Origin: Hofstenia miamia
Taxonomy: Eukaryota; Xenacoelomorpha; Acoela
Length of the DNA stretch: 64,000 nucleotides
Direction of reading: 5' to 3'
Assembly (NCBI GenBank): GCA_004352715.1
Contig: SCFE01000052.1
Span: 1,280,606-1,344,605 of the forward strand
The notes beneath the pieces are model-generated. The model saw nothing but the letters and a program-made list of their open reading frames with translations, searched no databases and had not been told where the DNA came from. Shown here piece by piece: positions 33,114 to 46,200 of this stretch (within the stretch, counting starts at the first letter, position 1; each line of letters begins with the position of its first letter). Both the position numbers and the translations under genes were made by a program.

Positions 33114-36100
33114 ATGATAAAAGTTTACATCGTTGTAGGGATCCTTTTGTCAATTGTAACCTGCGCTAAATATAAGTCTTTTGGAACTGGAATCTCAAAT
33201 TATATTTTGCATCAGTCAGGAGGGGAGGTAACTATATTTGAACACAAAACCAGTCATCTAGCATGGATGACGCATTTTTGGATTGTTGGCACCAACAATT
33301 GTGAAAATGTAATTGTGCGATACTATGTGAATGGAGAAGACAACCCTTCTATAGAATTCGATTCAGAAATGGAAGGTCTGGCGGCTTATAATTATGTAAA
33401 CAACTGGGGAACAAAGTGGTTTGGAAAAAATGATCCCACATATAAATGCGGATGGTTTAATAACTTTCGAATTCCATTTCAGTTAAAAATAAAGGTGAAT
33501 TTTTTAATGATTATTTGATAAAATTCTTTAACTAAATATCAAACTCAGTTTTGCAAAACGAGTCCAAAACTTCACATTATAAAACTGAGTGCTGATTTAT
33601 TAAATCGGTTATAGAATGGAAAACATTATGAAGAAAAATTATTTAATGCTTGGTTGCAACTGATCTGTTCTTAGTTTCGGAATGATAAATTCTGCACTGA
33701 ATACAACCATTGAAGCTTTTCAGTAATACTGTAATCACTGTCTACACCAGGGGTGCCATTCAGGGATGCTCAGCCTTCCTTGTTATATTCGAGTGGGGAC
33801 AAAGCCCTCTTGTTAAAGTTATATTACAGTTTAGGGTGTTCAATTATATTTGTTGAGAAATTGTGTTTAGTAGTAATATAATATAATATAATATAATATA
33901 ATATAATATAAAGGAGTCCAGCCCGTGGTCTACACCATCTACAAATAGACAATGTTCCATCTATGTGTGCGCACGTTGAATTTTAACTGTCATTCAGAAG
34001 CTTTAGAGGGGAATAATTCCCCCACAATTTCGGAATTAACCTCTTTCCTAAAAATGTTTTTCAATTTTTAAATATAAGTTATCTGAAGGTAGGTTTTATA
34101 TTAGGGCCCTGTGAGTACTTGAAATTCGAGTGGATGTTGTCGTCCGGTTCTAGCTCTGATACAAAATCAAATCACACAAAATATGTTTGTCTAGTTTAGT
34201 TTTGCATTTCTCTATATTCCATTGGCTTTTATCTGAAAATGTGAGGTCAAAGAGCTGTTTATTTTTAGGATCAATGAACTAATAGCTAGGGCTGATTCGG
34301 TTGCTAAGCTGTTATCACAGCCCTGTTAGTCGGGGTAGCAAATAGATCATACCAACGCAACGTAAGACGACCAGTAAGTAATGAGATGGATTAGAAACTT
34401 GAAAATCAATGACTCAGAAAAATTTCTTTACCAATTGAAATTTTACTAAATATATAGCGTTTATTGTAATGGATTTTAAGATTTCATTGGACTGGTGATG
34501 GTAAAATATATTGTCTGTTTGCCTCTTTGTGCTTGACAGTCAGGAATGAGTGTGGGTTTTCCTTTGATTTTAAAAGCAAAGGCATTTTCAACTTTCTACT
34601 AATTTTTTATACCGGTTTGATGTTAGAAATGTAAGTTAAAGTAAATGAATGTAAATTTGTTGTTCAAATAGGAACTACAAACAATTTATTCACGAAATAT
34701 TTAATTTGAATTTGAAAACTACTTTGCATTGACGAATGTGCACAATCATAAGTGGATCCCATTACAGAAAATTTTTGAAAATTAAAAACTAAGTGCTAGA
34801 AATTTTGCAAAAATACTCTCATGATTTGCATTTCTACTTCGAATAAATGTGCAAAATGCTACCTTATTTCAATTTATGCTATTAGCGTATGTAAAATCAA
34901 ATATACACTACGAATAAAACATAAAAAAATTGAACAATGAAAGCATAAACGTTATTTCCAAGTATGCTAAGAGCATTTTTTTCTACCAATTGATTTCTAT
35001 AACAATATTATATAAATCCATTATAATAAGGCCTTGAATTTTGCTGTGATTCTTCATATGCTTAGCCAGATGTAGTGTAAACGTTCTCCTGATAAGCTGA
35101 AATTATGATATAACTCTTTCAACAAATAAATGCCGCTTTAAACTACATGTACATACATTTTATAAGTTTTTTGTACAATTATTTTTATGCTACTATGGTA
35201 TGTTATCTCATAACAGCTGTGGTTTCTACATTATAAATAAAATATTCAGTGCAAGTTAATTTAGGTCTAACAATAGTATCTATGGACTTCCCAATCAATG
35301 TTATTTTGAGAAGTTCATAACTGGATCACATCACTTAGATGTGATTGCATACTAACGCAAATACTCATTACTGTATTAATGTGCATACAAATAATAGATT
35401 TTTGTCATTTGCTACTCTTTGAGAAGTGAATCACCCTTCTCCACATAAGTGAAAAAAACACTTGCTGAATTAGATTTTGCAAATATCTGACAGAAAATTA
35501 GCCTATATAGCAATTTTTTTAAACTTCAGTACACATCTTTTAATGTCTACATGCAATTTTAATTATTCAAAGAGCATAGACTTATATATCTTTAGACGCT
35601 CTAGTTATCAGCATCCGAAATAGAACCTAAACTACAGACATCTAATACATGCAATGCATGTTTTCAGCCAACACCGATCTGAAGTAATGTTGAAATGTTC
35701 AATGGCAGACTGCTTCTTTGTAAGCATTTCAGCCTGTAATTAATTGGCAAGATGTGCTTTAGAGGAAATTCGAAATTTGTCCTTAATAATAATAATAATA
35801 ATAATAATTCTTATTACTTTAAATCTGATTTTCCACAGGAATTGGTAGTTGGAATAAAAATCAACGGTGGGAGAGAGACAGGGAGACCAGAAAGGGCATT
35901 CAACCTAAATTGAGATGCGGATAGATTTTACATATCAAATCATCAGGGAGAGATAGGATTGCTAAGTTTCGAGGAAACTTTTGAATTATAGACACTAGGA
36001 ATGAAAGGATTCTGTTGCAAATCAACCTAAGAGGTCCGTACTTCAGGTAAGCAGAAAGTTGAGAAAGATGAAAGCAGAAATTATAATTACAAAATATAAA

Positions 36101-36191
36101 TATAAAATAATATAAATATAAATATAAGACAATCTGGGTGCCTTTTGTTGTTTGTTAGCAAAAGGCAGTCGTCCACGTACTGATATACCTA

Positions 36192-36243
<52 letters not shown>

Positions 36244-39200
36244 ATTTGATTTCGTTGTGAGCAGTCGGTTTTGTCAGTGCTCTCATGGATTTCCTTTCAA
36301 AGTTATATGATGGCTATGAATCACTCGAATCATTTAAAGAAACTAATGGGAGTCTAAGTAAAACAAAACTAGCCAATTTATTTTACCAATTGAATTCCGA
36401 TGAACTTATGGAAGTGCATTCTACTCTGTATAATATATTTAAGAGGAAAGAAATTTCGCAACTTAAACCCAGAAGTATGGATAGAAAACAGTATAACGCT
36501 AAAAAAACTCGAAGAAAATACAACCACTATAGTGATTGGTGATTCAAGAACCCAATTTCTGAGGCCTAGATATCTTTTGGGAGAAAAAGAAACTACCTCA
36601 GTTCACACATACCCAGGTATTGATACAACTCGTTTGCTGAACCTGATAAAAGAATATGATTTTAGAACCTGCAAAAAGCTTATATTAAATGTGGGAATTA
36701 ACGATATTCTGCAAAATAAAGACATATCTTTAATTAAAGAAAATATTATGGAAGTTAAAACACTTATCTGTAATGGGAGTCAAGAGTTGGATTTGACCTT
36801 CATGGAGGTTGTCCCACCACGTGACAGCTCTGATACGACAATTTCTTTGATAAATGACTTAAATAAATTTTTTAATGTTGAAATGGGACAGACAATTGAA
36901 TTATCTCACATGTTTCAAAACAACAAAATGCTTTATAGCAGAGATGGCATCCATTTTTCACGATATGGTATTTCACAAATGGCTATTGCTATTAAGAAAC
37001 ATTTTAAGGTCCCTAGGAAACCAAGGCAAGCCTACCATAAGGATATGAATGGAAACAATCGAAGTGGCTGGAAGGACACTCAGCAGTTGCTATTAAAACT
37101 TCTGAATAGACTAGAGAAATCAAATTTGTAAGGTATTTTTTAGTACTTTTATATTATGCGACCAATCTATATAATTATGCCATTCAAAAACTAAAATTAT
37201 GCAATGATGTTCATCCTAACCCAGGACCCGAACCCAAATCAATAATTGAACAACAAGATTTTACTCACAATGTTCTGCCCAAATTTGAAAATAACCTTAA
37301 AATAATTGTACTAAATGCACATAATTTAACAGCATCATATGAAAATTTTCAGCATTGGACCTTAGCTTTTGGAAATAATGCTATATTTTGTATCATAGAA
37401 ACCTGGTTCACACAGGATACTGATATTTCGATATGGAACCCTAATCCTACAAAATTTGATATTTTTAGTAAGCATCGTAGCAATCGCATTGGAGGTGGTT
37501 TAGTCATTATTGCTCCTAAGAAATTAAGGATGAGTGAATTCTACATTAATCAGGAATACAATGGAATTATTGAGAGTTTGTGGTTAACATCAGATATAAA
37601 TGAAAAATTTTTTCTAAACGTTTCGTATTCACCCCATAAACAGTACCAACAAGACTTTATTGAATTTATGTCAAAGCAAATTCAGTGTCTTCCTAATTGT
37701 GATCTATTAGTACTCTGTGGAGATTACAATTTAAATTTCCTTGATAAAAAGCAATCATACCTGCTAGAAGATTTTTTGATTGAACACAACATATCCAATG
37801 TAAACAGTACCATTCCTACACGCTCATCACGTAACAGTGCTTCATTGATTGATTATTTACTAACTAACCAGCCAAATAGATTTCACACGAACGTAATCAC
37901 TTGTCATTTCTCTGATCACCATGCTTTAGTTGTAATCGATAAAACAATTTCCAAAAATATTAAGAAACCTATTCGTAAGAAAATAATGAAAAGATCATTT
38001 AAAAATTTCGACTTAAGTAGCTTCATTCATGATATTGATAACTTCAATTGGGATCGAATATATACAATAAATAACATTGATGATATGATGGAGTGTTATC
38101 TAACAACAATTGAGGCAATATTAGACTCGCATGCGCCACAAAAACCCATGTTTGTAGTTGAAAAAAGTCCCAATGTATCTACCAGTGAAAAGCTAAACAA
38201 AGCAAAGACGAAAATGTCCGATTTATTCCGACAATGGGCAGACAACCAGAACGCCATTAATTATGAACTGTACATCAATGCAAAAAATGAGGTTAAGAAT
38301 TTAGAAAAAAGGTGTAGTGAAAGCAATCATCTTAAATTGTTTGATAAGTTAAAAACGGAGGCAGAAAAATGGAATTATGTGGAAAATATTTGTAGAAAAA
38401 AGTGTAATGACAGTATAGATGAAATTAAACTAGATGGCAAAACTATAAAAGGACAGCTTTGCATAGCCAATGCAATGAATAAAACATTTGTGAATATGGG
38501 AAAGTATAAAGGGAAAATCGTACCTTATAAGGATTCACTTCAAAATGTTTCAACCAAATTTTATTTTAATTTTATTACGGAATATGAAGTAAAACAGAAC
38601 ATAATACGCATAAATGATAGGAAATCGAAAGGCCCAAGTACTGTTCCTAATTTCATACATAAGATCGCATTTTTAAGAACATTGTCTCTGTTAACCTTCA
38701 TTTTAAATAACTGCATTCGCCACTCCTACTTTCCATCTGCTCTAAAATTTGCTATTGTTAGTCCAATTTATAAAAATAAAAACGTCAAGGATCCTCTAAA
38801 CTATCGTCCAATATCCGTTACGCATATTCTTGCAAAAATATTTGAGAAAAGTATATATAAACAAATTCACAAATACCTTAATGACAACAAATACATAAGT
38901 ACATCCCAATTTGGTTTTCGTGAAAAGCTGTCGTCACAAGATGCTCTAATGTTCGCAACTGAACAGTGGCGTATTTCTCTAAATGATGCACAATATACTG
39001 GAATATGTTTCCTTGATCTTGCTAAAGCTTTTGATAGTATGTGTCACGAAATATTAATGATTAAAATGCAAAAATATGGTTTCAGTCCAGATTCCATAAA
39101 TCTAATTCGAAGTTTTTTGACGAATAGATGTCAAAGTGTAAAGTTGTCAGAAAATATCTCCAATCCCCTCAAAGTACACAATGGTGTTCCACAAGGTACC

Positions 39201-40234
39201 ATACTTGGACCTTTGCTATTCATCCTATATATGAACGATATCAACAATGCTATAACGAGTTCTAAGATTGTACAATATGCAGATGACACTGCAATTTACA
39301 TAAGCAATGAAGACAAAAATTACGTGATAAATAGTTTAAACAAAGATTTGGATAGCGTTAATAATTGGTTTCACAAAAATAAGCTCACCTTGAACTTGGA
39401 AAAAACAAAATTTGTAATGTTGCAGCCCAAATCAGAAGAAACTAGCAGTCTGCATTTAAAAATTGAAACCAACAAAATATATAATTGCAATGAAGCCAAA
39501 TACCTAGGAGTGCCAATAAACTCGTCTCTAAATTTTAGAGGACTAATAGATAACAAAATTGCAAGAGTGGCTCAATTTAATACTCAACTGAGGTACTTAA
39601 TCAATTGTGTTCCTAAACACTTTTTGATAAATTATGCAAGAAGCAAAATCTATGGAATTGTCAGCTATGGGTCCATTTTATGCAATAATGAGCATATAAC
39701 ACGCTGGAAAAAACTTGAGAAAGTAACTAACTGGTCTATTGAAATAATTTGCAAAATCCCACGTTTTACTCATATTTCTAAATACTACAATGAATACAAA
39801 ATCATGAAACCTATTAATTATATTAATTATCTCACATTATTATATTTCTATAATATTCTACTACATAACAATATTACTTTTTCACCAACACCTTTCTGCA
39901 AAAATCTAAAATATAATCACAGACGAAGCATCTATGTTAAAACATCAGTGATAAAGAATCGCCATGGAGGGAACAGTATCTTCAACAGAGGTGCTGATAT
40001 CTTTAATGGTTTACCTCCAGAAATAAGGCAGTGCACTATCACAAAAACAATGCTTAAAGAATATTTTCTAAACAACCTGGGATGTGGAAAATGTTACTCT
40101 AGTAACTTTAAAGTGCCATAGTATATTTTAATAGTTAAATGCATTAATTATATAGATTGGTCAACCTAAATTTGCTCATACATTTAGTTTTAATAATATT
40201 TGTATTTATTTTGGTAAAAAATAAATGTTGAAGT

Positions 40235-40288
<54 letters not shown>

Positions 40289-43200
40289 ATAGTTAATGAT
40301 TCACAGTGCCTAATCCATAGCAAAATTTTCACTATGCAGATGACACTTGCATTTACATTAGTAGCAAAAAGAAGCTCGCCAGTTCAAAGCTTCTGACAGT
40401 TGATTTCAACAACATAAAAACTGGTTTGACAGAAATCAATTACAAATGAACATCAACAAAACACAATTCCTTTGGCTACATGCTTGTGGGAAAAGAAGAT
40501 TTATCTAAACAACTTTCTATCAAAGTCAATGATGTTTGTATGAATAAGAATGACAAGGCAACATATCTTGGTGTTACATTTAGTGACACGTTAGATTTTT
40601 CAGAATTTCTAACTTCGAAAATTCGAAAACTTGCAATGATGAATTAAACTGTTTCTGTTGCTAGGAACCTGATACCAAAGAGCTTCCTTATTAAGTACTA
40701 CTGTACTCACATGTATGGTATCACTAGCCATGGGTGCCACCTCACTTTAGGCAAATGTATTGTTAAGTGAAGGAAAATAGAAACTCTTACAAACTGTTGG
40801 TTGTGCCCCGATTCTCTCATGTTTCCAAGTTCACTACCTATGTTATTTATCTCGCATTCTTATATTTCATTAAAATTATACAAGGCAAAAATACAACATT
40901 TTCTATTAAAGTAAACAAATTCCTCAAACTTAATGCACGTCAACAAAAAATTTTTAAAATATGTCATATAAATAGTACCTATGCGTCCAATTTCTTTCTG
41001 ATAAAAGTAGCAGACATTTTTAATGATATGCCACTACAATTCACTAAACAAGATTTAATTAATCATTTCGTTAAATTAGAGAGTACTAGGAAAGAATACT
41101 CTCAAGATGTTCACATATGTTAGCTGTTTTCTATTTGCTTTATTTTTTTACTACTCATTGTTAGTTTCAGTTTATAGAATGATTTAGTTAAATAAATCTT
41201 TTGAAGAGTAGTAGTAGTAGTAGTAGTAGTAGTTGTTGTTGTTGTTGCAGATGTACTAAAAGACTTTGTCAAAGACAATTATTACAAATAATAAATAAAA
41301 AAAATAAAAAAAATAAATAAATGTAAGAATAAAATAATATCGAAGGTGCCAACGAGAAAAGAACTATTAAAACCTGGAAGAAGAATTGAGTTTGAAAAAC
41401 TAGTGTTAAGTCATGTTTCTGTTAAACAATAAGTTACATTGCAACGAGAAACAGATAGAAAAGATAACTCTTTCATTCTACGTTGATGACTATAATGCTT
41501 TGGCAATTTGAATAAAACTGATTTATATGAAATTAGGTTCATTAACTAGTCATTCAACACTTATTGCAGTATCATCTTTGAAAAGCATGAGATTTCTGAT
41601 CGTTAGCTATTTTTTTATAAATGCAATTTTGAATAAGTTCGAAACGTTTTCTTAGAAATGCTTTTTCAGCAATGCAATCATTTAAAGAGAGTTCTGGATT
41701 TTTATCTCACTAAAATCATTTAGTTTAAAGGGATTGTTACGAATAATTCATTTATTCCTGATAGTACCAGCATCAATGATTATTTTCTAAGTGATATCAG
41801 ATTTGAATTTACCGATCTTGAAAATAATTTGGTCAATATTAAGGTCAAACCCTAGATGATTAAGTATTTTGTCACATGAGTTTTACTTCGAGAAGTATTT
41901 GCAGGAACACCTCTAATAATAAATAACAATGTTAAATATAAGTTATTCTTCATTTAATCTTTACATCTGCTTTGAAAATTTGATCACTAAGTTTATCTGA
42001 TTGGGTGGAAGTTTTTCTACAGAAAGTTTCTAATTTTGTGAACTTGTGCGTAAGATTAGTCTTAGATGATTTAGATTACTGACTATTAATATCATTACAA
42101 ATATTTCAAAACTTATCAATTCTTTTAACTTCATTTGTTGAATTTTTTATTTGGCCTTCTACATTATCATCAACACATAGAGAGCACATCATTAGAAAAT
42201 GGTTTTTATGTTCTTGGATGGCTTTAATATAGTTTAAATTGAATTTCATGCATGCTACTGCTAAATGTAAATGCACATTACAACTATTGTAAACAAATTG
42301 ATTCACTAATAGATTGGTATAACATTAGAACAAGTTTTACAAATGTATTTAGTAGACATAACATAGTGAAATATTCAACTATTATAACCAAAAATAGCTG
42401 GATTAATCGTCTTCAATTTATGAATTACAATTAAGCAGAAGAATAAATAGTTAATTGATTTAGCAAAATTAATAGCTGCAAATTGAAAATTCAGCTTGCC
42501 TTCCGCCCAAAAATTGTAATTATGACGGACATTGGTCTGTATGTAATCAACACGATAAATACAAAATCTTTGTTTCTTATTTTATAGAAAATTATCACTT
42601 TTTAAATTTAATTTAGTTTCGTCCTCACAAACTTCATATAATTTGAATTTTCTGTCCAAAATAGCAAAACAGTATGAGCATAACTTATAAGGAGTCATAG
42701 AAAATGAGCTGTAAAAATACTATGTATTTCAACAAACATACAGAGAAAATCTAGGAAGTCATAGGAAAGAGTGGAACAATGATAAATTAGGAAGTGAACA
42801 ATAAAAAATATTGAAAGTAAGAAAAATTATCAAGTTCACACATAGAGAGTTGGGAGAAGAAAGGGGAACTGTGAAAGTTGAAGAGTGTCTAAGAAGTTTC
42901 AGCAGAGGTTGAATCTTAACCAGACGTAAGGAAGAAACACAATAAGTACTTAAGGGCTTGGATTACCCAGTTGGAGGGGTAGCAGAAGTTAAGTTTAGAG
43001 CTATGGAAGTTGATAATTTTCTCAAGCTAAAAATAAATTTGTGAGTACACGAAAGTAATCATACAAATGTTAATATCAAATATAAATGATGTTAAAAGTG
43101 CTAAATTACATGTTCATTTTTTGTTTTTAGATCACCATGCAGCTATTAAACGAACCTGGTGGAGGGTTTTTTGTAATAGTCAGAGGAATAGAAGGAGGAC

Positions 43201-46200
43201 AATTGAAAATTGGCAACATTGAACTGCCTTATAATGCGAAATTGCGCTTGGTCAGACAGCAGCAAACATTGCAACCATTTGAATTTTACAGACTTGCAGA
43301 AAGTAGTAAATCTGGAATGATATTTCTAGTAAGCATACACTTAACTATAAAAGAGAATATAATATATGCCATACCCGGAAAAACGACGTTTCTATACTAC
43401 AAACAATATAATAATAACATTAACATTAACTAGCCTATATTTGCTTGTAATTATACACAATACATATGACGCAATACAACTATGTAACACATAGATATGT
43501 ACAATCTACAAACTAGGCTACAATTTACAACGATAAAAATAATAAAAAACACGGTTAGGACACACACATATTTACAAATAAAAATTCTAAAACTATATGA
43601 TTACATTATTTCGCCACACGTTTAGTCTCTTTGATGTTCCTACTATATATTGTTTGTTTAATAAGTTTTGTTTTAGTAGCTTTTTAAATTTAGTTAGGGA
43701 TTCAGCAGTTCTTATATCCATAGGGAGACTGTTCCATGTAGAGATTGTCGAAACGGTATACGACTGCTCCCACAATGAATGCTTAGTTTGATGCTTTAAT
43801 ATACATTTATTTGTTCTAACGTTTATGGTGAATTTGTTGTTAACTAGATTTTGCGTGCTTTGGAAGTTGATTTGTTTGTATAAATTTATCAAGCTTAGGT
43901 GTTGCATGTAATACTTAGGAGCTAATATTTTATGATGTTGCAGGTTATATTTGGTTTGTTGACGCTTGCTTTTAAACATTACTGCTATTGACCTGTTGAA
44001 AACTTTATTTATTCGTTCTTGNTTAAGGAAAGCAGGACTTAACAGAGAAACAGAAGCATTGATAATGGCAGCACAGGAGCAAGCAATAAGAACAAACTGG
44101 GTGAAGAAGCATATAGACAGAAGAGTGGAAGTAAGTGATAAGTGTAAGCTGTGTAAGAACGAGTGTGAGACAGTAGATCATCTGATAGCAGGATGTGAGA
44201 AGTTGGCGCAGAATGAGTATAGGTTCAGGCATGACAAGGTAGGACGAATGGTACACTGGATCTTGAGCAGGCAGCATGGGTTAGAAGCAGGAGACAAGTG
44301 GTATGAGCACAACCCACAGGGCGTCATAGAAAATGCGAAGGTTAAGATACTGTGGGACTTCAACATACAGACAAGCAAGGTGATAGAAGCACGGAGGCCA
44401 GACATAGTAGTGGTAGACAAGTCAAGTTTTATAGCAGCACAGACTGTTACAGGAGATAAAGTAGGAGCAGATGGAAGAGTAGGCTAAATTGGTGAAGGGC
44501 TCAGCAAAAAGGAAAGACATCAAAGATTTCTTGAAGCTTGGTGGCGGGGAAAGGAAATCAATGGCTAATGGAGGGTTGAGAGTCAAGAGGTAAGTAGCAG
44601 CAATACAAGCACTATTAAAAACGAGTAAAGGGTGCGATGTTTCTTGGTACGACGAATGGAGAAAGTGACAACATCATCAGAGCGAGTGGAGTGAGAATTA
44701 GAGAACTTAATGAAATCAAAAGGATCAAGATCAATTTGCAAGTGAGCAAGCGATTGAACAGGAGGTGATCGCAGGCATGGAAGTAGAGTGACGGTGGGAG
44801 AGTGGAGAATTTGGGAAGAGCATCTATGTATGGAAAAGGGAAAGATCCATTTGGATGTCAAGGCTAGGGTGACGTGAGGCAATGAGAACACCATGATTAC
44901 CATTAGAACAATCCATATGGGAGAGAACTTCAAGTGCGGAGTTAGGACAAACAACACTGTCAGCAATAGAAGGATCAAGCCAGTTTTCAGTAATGAAAAT
45001 GAAGTCAAAGGGAGAGTGCAAAAGAAGTTGTAAAAACTGAGACGACGGTTTAATGAGATAAGACTGCGAGCATTGGCGAGCAAAAAAGAGAAGCCAGAGT
45101 TGGGATGAGGAGTAAGTTCCAAGCTAGGAGGTGCATGTAGTCAATCACGACGAGAATCATTACTAACGGCGAGGACGAAAGCCAAAAGATTTGCGCTCAG
45201 CATCAGGGAGACGATAGTATCGGATCAAGAAGCCATCTGACACACTTTAGGATCCATGAGAGCATGATGAGACTCTTGATTACAGACAATATGGAGGGAG
45301 GCAAATGGAGAATCTGCACAATGTGGAATGGGAAGGACGTGATCAAATTGGAATGAGGAGCACCGGAAGTGATCAGCAACATCAGAAGCAGATACAGAAT
45401 TAGCAAAACAGCTGATATAGATGTGAGCTTTACGAGGAGGACGAGGAACAGAACTAATCGGACTAGCAGGCAGTTAACAGGATGAACTAGTACAAATGAT
45501 GTGGCGAGGGTGATTATTGCTGTGAGTAGGCAATAGAACAGACTGTTCAGGGGCAAGTGGCAGCACAGGAGAGGGAGCAGAACGTGGGTCAGGATGATTG
45601 GAACGATCAGGAATGGTACATGAGGCGGAAGCACTGTAGGAGAACATTTGAGTTTGAATGGACGAGACATCAGAGGTGAGTTTAGCAAGGGAGTCTGACA
45701 AGGATGACAAGGCAACATTGGAAGGGCTGACGTTGGAAGACCGATGTGAACGGGACAGGGAAGTGATAGCTTGACGAAGCAAAGAGATAATAGTATCTTT
45801 CTTTAAAGCACCAACCACCGAAGCAAATTGGGCATCCAAAAGAATCTGAAGATCGGCAAGCAATACATTAGCCACAGGCATCACTGAAATCTAATAAACC
45901 GTATAATATACAGGCAATGCTTAATTTCTTATAATCTAATGAAAGACACTATAAAATAAATGCTTGTACTCTATAAGATTATTTATGAAACATTGGAATG
46001 CAACGAATCAATAGATTCAGCACTGTATATTCAATATCTGGAAAATATGGAAGCGCATTTTACAAATCTACTGCAGCGAATTTTATTTGAAAACGTCATT
46101 TTTTCATGATAACACCAGTACTCACACATCCAAACAAGTCATCGCGAATTTAGGAAAAAAATAGCAGCCTTATTCTCAGGCCCACTTGGACCGTAGGGGT

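Larger units (their letters stand above)
36245..40288 (+). mobile_element. Near-full-length CR1/L2-like LINE bounded by (TAG)n
   Basis: An element of about 4 kb: a very short 5' leader, ORF1 with an SGNH-esterase domain, ORF2 with AP endonuclease and RT, a short 3' region with an AATAAA-like word (about 40220) and a (TAG)n tail. An esterase ORF1 and the NPGP motif at the ORF2 start are known marks of the CR1/L2 group. ORF2 has no internal stop over about 1000 codons, so the copy is young. It lies in the sense direction in intron 1 of gene B. Confidence 0.85.

Noticed and set aside
40144-40332. Poly-Thr frame on the minus strand
   Set aside because: It is the (TAG)n tail of the LINE read backwards.
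44583-45718. Leu-rich minus-strand frames that look membrane-like (44583-45122 and 45203-45718)
   Set aside because: These are out-of-frame readings of the LINE ORF1/ORF2 region; the endonuclease blocks lie in the neighbouring frame.
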